In this document: in pieces, positions 59,039 through 64,000 of the stretch
Layout: the number at the start of each line of letters is the position of its first letter
Numbering within the stretch: position 1 is the first letter of the stretch
Assembly: GCF_052324685.1 (NCBI RefSeq)
Contig: NC_135218.1
Span: 17,287,479 to 17,351,478, forward strand
From: Brachyhypopomus gauderio
Lineage: Eukaryota; Chordata; Actinopteri; Gymnotiformes; Hypopomidae
Direction of reading: 5' to 3'
DNA: 64,000 nucleotides
Program-made: the position numbers and the translations under genes
Notes under the pieces: generated by a model
The model's database searches: none
What the model was told of the DNA's origin: nothing
The model's input: the letters and a program-made list of their open reading frames with translations, nothing else

Positions 59039-61246
59039 GTCTGAAGCTAACGTGGGCATTGATCTTGAAAAACCTGCATTCATCAATACAGATGAGACAA
59101 AACCTTACATTATACAATCACCCACCCAAGCTTTATTGATGCTGGGAGGGAAATTGCAGTATGGGACAGAGAAAGATGAAGGTAAAAAGAGACCATGGCA
59201 ATGTACAAAAATGTTGGTCATTTGCACATTCAAATGAATGAATATGAACTGAAGACATGTTCCAACACCATGTTCTCCAAGGCACAAGCAGCAAATCCAC
59301 TCATCGTCATGGAGTTTAGCTATTAGATGAACCTCATGTTCTAAGCCTGGCAGTAATTTTCCACCCAACTCGAGCACAAGGCCAAATTGGGGCGTGGCAC
59401 AAGTATATCCAGTAAGGGTGAATGAGTGGGAGGAGCCATTGTAGCATTGGTAAGTTCATGAGTCCTCTTAACAGTCTTAGCATGGATGTGCACTTCTCAT
59501 TTTCACATTACAGCCACAAAAAACTCCTGAAAACAAAAAAGAAAAAAAAAAGTCCCCCCCCCCCGATGGATACTCCTTGTACTACATGGTAACTTACACA
59601 GACTTAGCCATATGATCTCCCACCAGCACCACCAAACTACCCCCCTCTGTCTCACATGCTTCTCACACACAATGGAAACTTTTAGCCCCTCGGAGGAGGG
59701 CGGGACTTGTGAGTGGTGGGAGAGTCCAACACCTCCTTCCTTTATCATGGCCTCCAATTGCAGCGTGCTCTGTCAGGCTCCACTCACCACCACCACCACC
59801 ACCTCCTCCTCCTGTTCCTTCGTTCACTGAAACCTGCTCAAGAGCTTTTTGCTCTTCAAGGGGAAACAGCACTGGCAAACCGTCTAATGCCGAGGGCTTC
59901 AGCCAACCCTTTATGAATACAGCTAAATATAAGCCAAGGCGGCAGCGTGCACAGTACAAACATTCATTGGCAGAAGGCTGCTGAGGCTGGCTGGGCTAAT
60001 GTCTGGATGTCTGGCAATAGAGCAATGGGAAACCTAGTCTGACCTTTCCCTGCGATTAGGCAGCAAGAACTCTAGATACAATTCACTATTCTATTTTTTT
60101 TGTTTGTTTGTTTTTACTGAAACTTGGTTTCACAATTATTTTTCAGTTTCGATTTATTTTTTATTATTTGTAAAAATGGTTCCAAGTAACATGATCCAAC
60201 TTGGAGGATCAAAGCTGCTACCCAACTAGCCCAAATATATAGTTTATATATAAAAGTGAGCCCCCCCCCCCCCCCCCCCCTCCACCCATGCCCTAACTAC
60301 AGGAAATGACAACATCCCCCACCTCTAGGAAACTGCAGCTCTTAGACACGTGATGGTAGTTATGAAGCTGTGAAGAACACCATTCCTCACGGAGCAGGCA
60401 TAGAAAACCTTACCCATCTGACAGGATAGTGAAGGACAAAATGGCTGAAATCTCACACCATCTATGAGTGTACATGCATCTCATTCCCTCACTCTCTCTC
60501 TTTAGAATACTCAGCACAGGAAAACATGCAAAGGACATTCAAAGAAATGGTGCATGGTTTTACTACAAAAAAAAAAAAAAAAAAAAACCACTGACTTGTA
60601 AAAACAAGATTATGCGTTCCTCTGACCTAGATCACTACCATTGCTAAGAGTAATTTTCAAGTTTCTGAAGTGGGATGCATGTCATAAATTTTCAGCTAAA
60701 TGTTTACAGATCTGGAGCAGAGACACTAATCAAAAGTACCTTGAAATATTATAACTTAAAAATCTCCAAAAAGGACACACTGGCAGATTTGACAGACTGA
60801 GCAAACTCCCAAAACATCATCCTGGTCACAACAATGCAGTATGCTAATGCATTTTTATGTGAAGATTCATTCAAAATAATATTCTCATCATAAAATCCCA
60901 ACCGGTTTCACTCATATATTCATTTAGAATTTAGCTTTCAAGTTAAACTGAAGAATCATTAAAACTTTAGCCTGACATCCATCTGATCACACTTGGAGAT
61001 CATATTTTAAATTTAGGTTCTAAAAAATTATTTGGCAAACTCTGAAGTTGTTGAGGGATATTAAATGTTGACATCTGTTAGCACCATTATTGTGTAGGAA
61101 ATATCCTGGATAATTACCTGGGGGTGCAACTCTGTCCTGGTATGTAGGCTTGTAGTTGCTAAGGGTCATGAGCATCACCTGAATGGTGCCAACGAAAAGT
61201 CCAGCCAAGCAGCCATAGAAGATCACATAGAAGATGAAGATTTTCA
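56522..61246 (-). CDS. atp1b1: Na+/K+-ATPase subunit beta-1, exons 2-6 (271 residues; first exon not in window)
   Basis: This is the beta subunit that folds, delivers and modulates the sodium pump at the plasma membrane. Exons in transcript order: 61246-61118, 58910-58755, 58098-57914, 57646-57563, 56782-56522 (TGA). The frame is continuous. Exon 2 gives the single membrane helix ([20 protein letters not shown]) and [13 protein letters not shown]. The ectodomain has all six disulfide Cys: EDCGD, KACRF, GACSG, RPCFI, ISCTGK and [18 protein letters not shown] and [12 protein letters not shown] close the protein. N-glycosylation sequons NSS and NIT are present, but the first human site (N in LGNCSG) is Ala here. 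The missing N-terminal exon should encode about 33 residues including GRTG. The beta-1 call rests on sequence and on pairing with nme7; a or b paralog is undecided. Confidence 0.94.
56783..58754 (-). other. atp1b1: atp1b1 introns 3 to 5
   Basis: AT-rich introns around exons 57563-57646 and 57914-58098. A 15-base poly(C) run lies at 57874-57888, 26 bases from the exon 4 donor. No other feature. Confidence 0.6.
58938..59047. repeat. Compound array: GTAGTCTGAAGC repeated three times between (CA)n tracts
   Basis: Copies at 58938-58949, 58985-58996 and 59036-59047 are separated by CA tracts of roughly 15 and 19 units. The array starts 27 bases from an atp1b1 exon, inside intron 2. Confidence 0.9.
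59048..61117 (-). other. atp1b1: atp1b1 intron 2
   Basis: It contains a CCACCACC/CCTCCTCC-rich patch at 59788-59818, a 20-base poly(C) at 60261-60280 and an A-run near 60566-60587. The open frames here are compositional. Confidence 0.6.
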
Positions 61247-64000
61247 CTGCAGAGAGAAAGATAAACTATTATTAAAGTTATTAATTATTAATGAAATGGT
61301 CATTTTTTTCTTTCCTGCAATTTCAGAATTTAGCATATGCAGTATAACCACATTCTGCATATTTAGGCACTCCTAATCACATTAAACAGTGGCCAGTTTA
61401 GCACAGCTCAATGTCTTCAAGTAAAGTACTGGTCATTTTATGAAACAGGACAATGGGGATTAGCCATTTACCAATCTATCGATAAACTTTGTTAACCTAT
61501 GAATAATTCACCAATAGCAATCCTCTTCTCCGCACCGTTTTAAACAGACAATGTTCAGAAAAAAGGACCCATGACGTAATCTCAGTAACCAATTAAGGCT
61601 AAATAAAAGGTCATTAAACCACAAGATTTTGCTTAGCACTCTTGAAAGTGATTCAGGGACAAAAAACTAGTTAAATTAACAGTGAGAAACTTATCAGCTA
61701 ATTGTTTAAGGACATATTTAAAGCATTGTATTAAGTTACAAAAGAACCCTTTTCTCAAAATGCAAAACTAAGCAAACTGCTGTGACATGTGACTCGTCAC
61801 CAGGCACTTCCTGCTGTCCCGCACTGAGAGACTTTGCTTTACAGACGGGTTGGGGACTAATGTAAAGTTGGTAATAACTGTAACTCAAGGCCAAACGTTT
61901 CGCAAATCTCTTGTGGTGCTGGGAGTGACAATGCAGCCTAGTGCAGATCACATCTCCACCTTTCAGAACTCCACCTCTGCGATAACAACTAGGCCACGGG
62001 TTTAAGAAGTGTCAGTCTTGGCTATAGAGGATTTTTAAAAATGCCAAACTTCCGACCCTCTAAAAAGTAACAAATACAGGTTTAGCTGGTCACTGAAAAC
62101 TAGAGGGTTTATACAGTCTGGCAGGCCTGTAAATCTGGCAATTAACAGCTCACATATTTGCAGGAAGTCTATTAATACGATGTTAAATGTGTTTCCTGTA
62201 AAACACAACACTTTTGATGCATGCCATTGTATTGTTTGAATCTTTATATTGTCCTTATTATTAGGATAAGGAGTGCCAAGAGGTGGGCTTGTACTGTCCA
62301 ACTGTTGAAACCCAAGAGCTTGTCCTTCACCCCCGACAGCAGGGCGGTGTGAATCTGCCTTCATCTTCAGTCGTCCAGCCTCGCAAGCCAAAAGCCTGCT
62401 GCAAAACCGCACAAAACTCCCTCAGTCAACTCAATACGGGTCTTGAGTTTCTTCCACTTCCCCGAGATTTGACTCAACGTCCCTCCCACCACGTTGCATA
62501 ATACAACAGCGAACAAAGTTGAAAAGTTCTGGCGCATTTTCTCGTCGACAAACTCTTTTGCCCCCGTGACACCGAAACACCGGGCGTATATTTCTGAAAC
62601 CGACTCCACCGTGGTGTGGACAATTCACAAAAGACCAAAAGCTTTGCGTACAGAATCCATCGTCTGAAGGTCCATAGTGAAATGACCACCGATGCTTCAG
62701 TCCGGGCTTCGCAAATCTCATCAACGGTGTTGTATGATTTTTACATCAGCGCCTTTACACAAAACGAGAGATTGGTGTTGCGTTAGGACGCTGATCACGC
62801 AGACGCATGGTTTATTTAAACATATTCCTACATGTCGAAAACCGGTACAAGAGCTCAAATTCACACTGCTAATTAACATCACCCTTTGACTAATGCATGA
62901 GGTCGCACGGGTTAAGCGCCCGGTCTTGTGGATATCCGACTCCACTGTGTCGCGGCGTGACTAACGCCACCATTTTACCCGCAAGCAGACGCACACCGTG
63001 TGGACGGTTCCGTCCTCCCGACCTGTGGACCGAAGCGTGTGGAGAGGGGAAACCTGTTACTGCGAGACCCAGTCCAACATGCACGTAGTTTTTTATCAGT
63101 TTGTAGTCGAGCAAGGCTTCGGTTGGGCCTGCGTGTCGTGTCCAAGTCAAACTTCCACTGCAGGATAGAGATGAATGTTCAGAAGTGATAAAACTATCAG
63201 AGGCGAATGGCCTCCCGCCCAAAAGCCCAGAATGAAGTGTTCAAAACCCCCCCAACACAAGTGGAAGCTGAAACGATGCCTGCGATGGCAGAGTAGGCAG
63301 GAGACAGTACCATTGACCAGTAGTTCTGGTCTGTAGGGACTGGTGGACATAAACAGTGACCGATCTGAGCACAGCAGGCCGAATCACCTTGACTCACCTT
63401 GGGGGGGGGACCAACCTTTGTGCACTAGATTATTAAAGCCGTCCTCCTCCTCCCTGGCTATGCCGATGTTGCAACTAAAGCGGAATTAAGGCACACACCC
63501 GCGGCGGGGGCCTACCAGGAAACAACAGCGTTTTTGTCCCAAAAAGTGAGCTTTTACCTACGGAAACTGGGCGGCGACACGAGCACTAGCTACTGACAGC
63601 TATGTCTTATAATCAAAGAACGTCAATTAGGTCCTCAGGGACACATTTTATGTGAAGTGACACCGACCCAGACCCAGTGGGTCCCTCCCGAGTCTGTGCT
63701 CGTTGAAACAACTACTTGCGGTTCAAATTTGCGCCGCCGTCTCACTACATCGTTTTTTTCCATTCGCTCGTCAGTCTCTTCATATAATCAGATGCTTATT
63801 TACCAAATAAAAGTTTGTTAGATTATCTCAGAAAACAGCCCGCGGTGGGGTTTTGTGTCCCGTCCGGGTCCGGCTGCGCTACGACACCGAGCAACATGAG
63901 GGCAGCAGGGCTTTTTTTTTGTTTCCTCCCTTGAAAATGAAAGTCACGACGCAACGTGTTGTCAGATCAAACAGGTGCTGAAGCGATTCTAAACCGGAAA
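61247..64000 (-). other. atp1b1: atp1b1 intron 1 / upstream region with rising CpG content
   Basis: From about 62300 the sequence becomes richer in GC and CpG, which suggests the edge of a promoter CpG island. I searched the minus strand for the beta-subunit first-exon signature (W-K-K ... G-R-T-G ... W) and did not find it. Open frames at 62367-62724 have no recognisable similarity. Confidence 0.5.

Noticed and set aside
59663..59984. Overlapping frames on both strands with His, Pro or Gly runs
   Set aside because: They arise from a CCACCACC/CCTCCTCC patch inside atp1b1 intron 2.
62367..62609. 80-codon minus-strand frame with WKK, considered as the first atp1b1 exon
   Set aside because: It lacks the G-R-T-G...W signature, ends in a stop with no suitable donor, and does not join in frame to exon 2 at 61246.
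63397..63410. AAG|GTGAGT-like donor on the minus strand near 63400 as the end of atp1b1 exon 1
   Set aside because: The preceding bases are a poly(C) run and do not encode the beta-subunit N-terminus.

Overview
This window is vertebrate nuclear DNA, almost certainly from a teleost fish. The evidence is many short coding exons with GT-AG borders, long AT-rich introns, abundant (CA)n microsatellites, Tc1-like, hAT-like and tRNA-derived SINE repeats, and proteins that align with vertebrate orthologs. The repeat content would suit an otophysan fish, but I cannot fix the species. Exon borders were placed by eye from splice signals and reading-frame continuity, so each may be off by a few bases.

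Six protein genes sit on strictly alternating strands. (1) tmem131 (+, start to 8094): the last 19 exons, about 1,008 residues, covering the last lumenal part, the membrane helix and the cytoplasmic tail. (2) A nucleoside hydrolase (-, 12433 to 10770): 5 coding exons, 324 aa. (3) bivm (+, 15409 to 21426): 9 coding exons, 503 aa. (4) A homocysteine S-methyltransferase of the bacterial MmuM type (-, 25186 to 22185): 9 coding exons, 309 aa. (5) nme7 (+, 25592 to 55155): 12 exons, 374 aa, with almost 30 kb of introns. (6) atp1b1 (-, beyond 61246 to 56522): exons 2 to 6 of the Na+/K+-ATPase beta subunit. Its first coding exon is not seen and probably lies past base 64000.

The layout gives two head-to-head promoter regions (nucleoside hydrolase/bivm near 13.6-13.8 kb; methyltransferase/nme7 near 25.2-25.6 kb) and three tail-to-tail ends (8.1-10.8, 21.4-22.2 and 55.2-56.5 kb). 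The methyltransferase/nme7 region holds a good RFX X-box match, fitting the ciliary role of nme7. The nme7-atp1b1 tail-to-tail pair matches the human 1q24 arrangement. The products do not form one pathway: collagen secretion, nucleoside salvage, an unknown role (bivm), methionine/methyl metabolism, cilia and microtubules, and ion transport.

The rest is intron and intergenic sequence with mobile-element debris: two Tc1-like families, an hAT-like MITE with an 8-bp target duplication, two SINEs (one inside a minisatellite), minisatellites of 29, 30 and about 55 bp, and many microsatellites and poly(C)/poly(G) runs. I see no evidence for a wholly new gene system. The best leads are the X-box, a His-to-Tyr change at the hydrolase active site, a cysteine-peptidase-like motif in bivm, a GC-AG intron in tmem131 and an nme7 coding exon made of the ATG alone.
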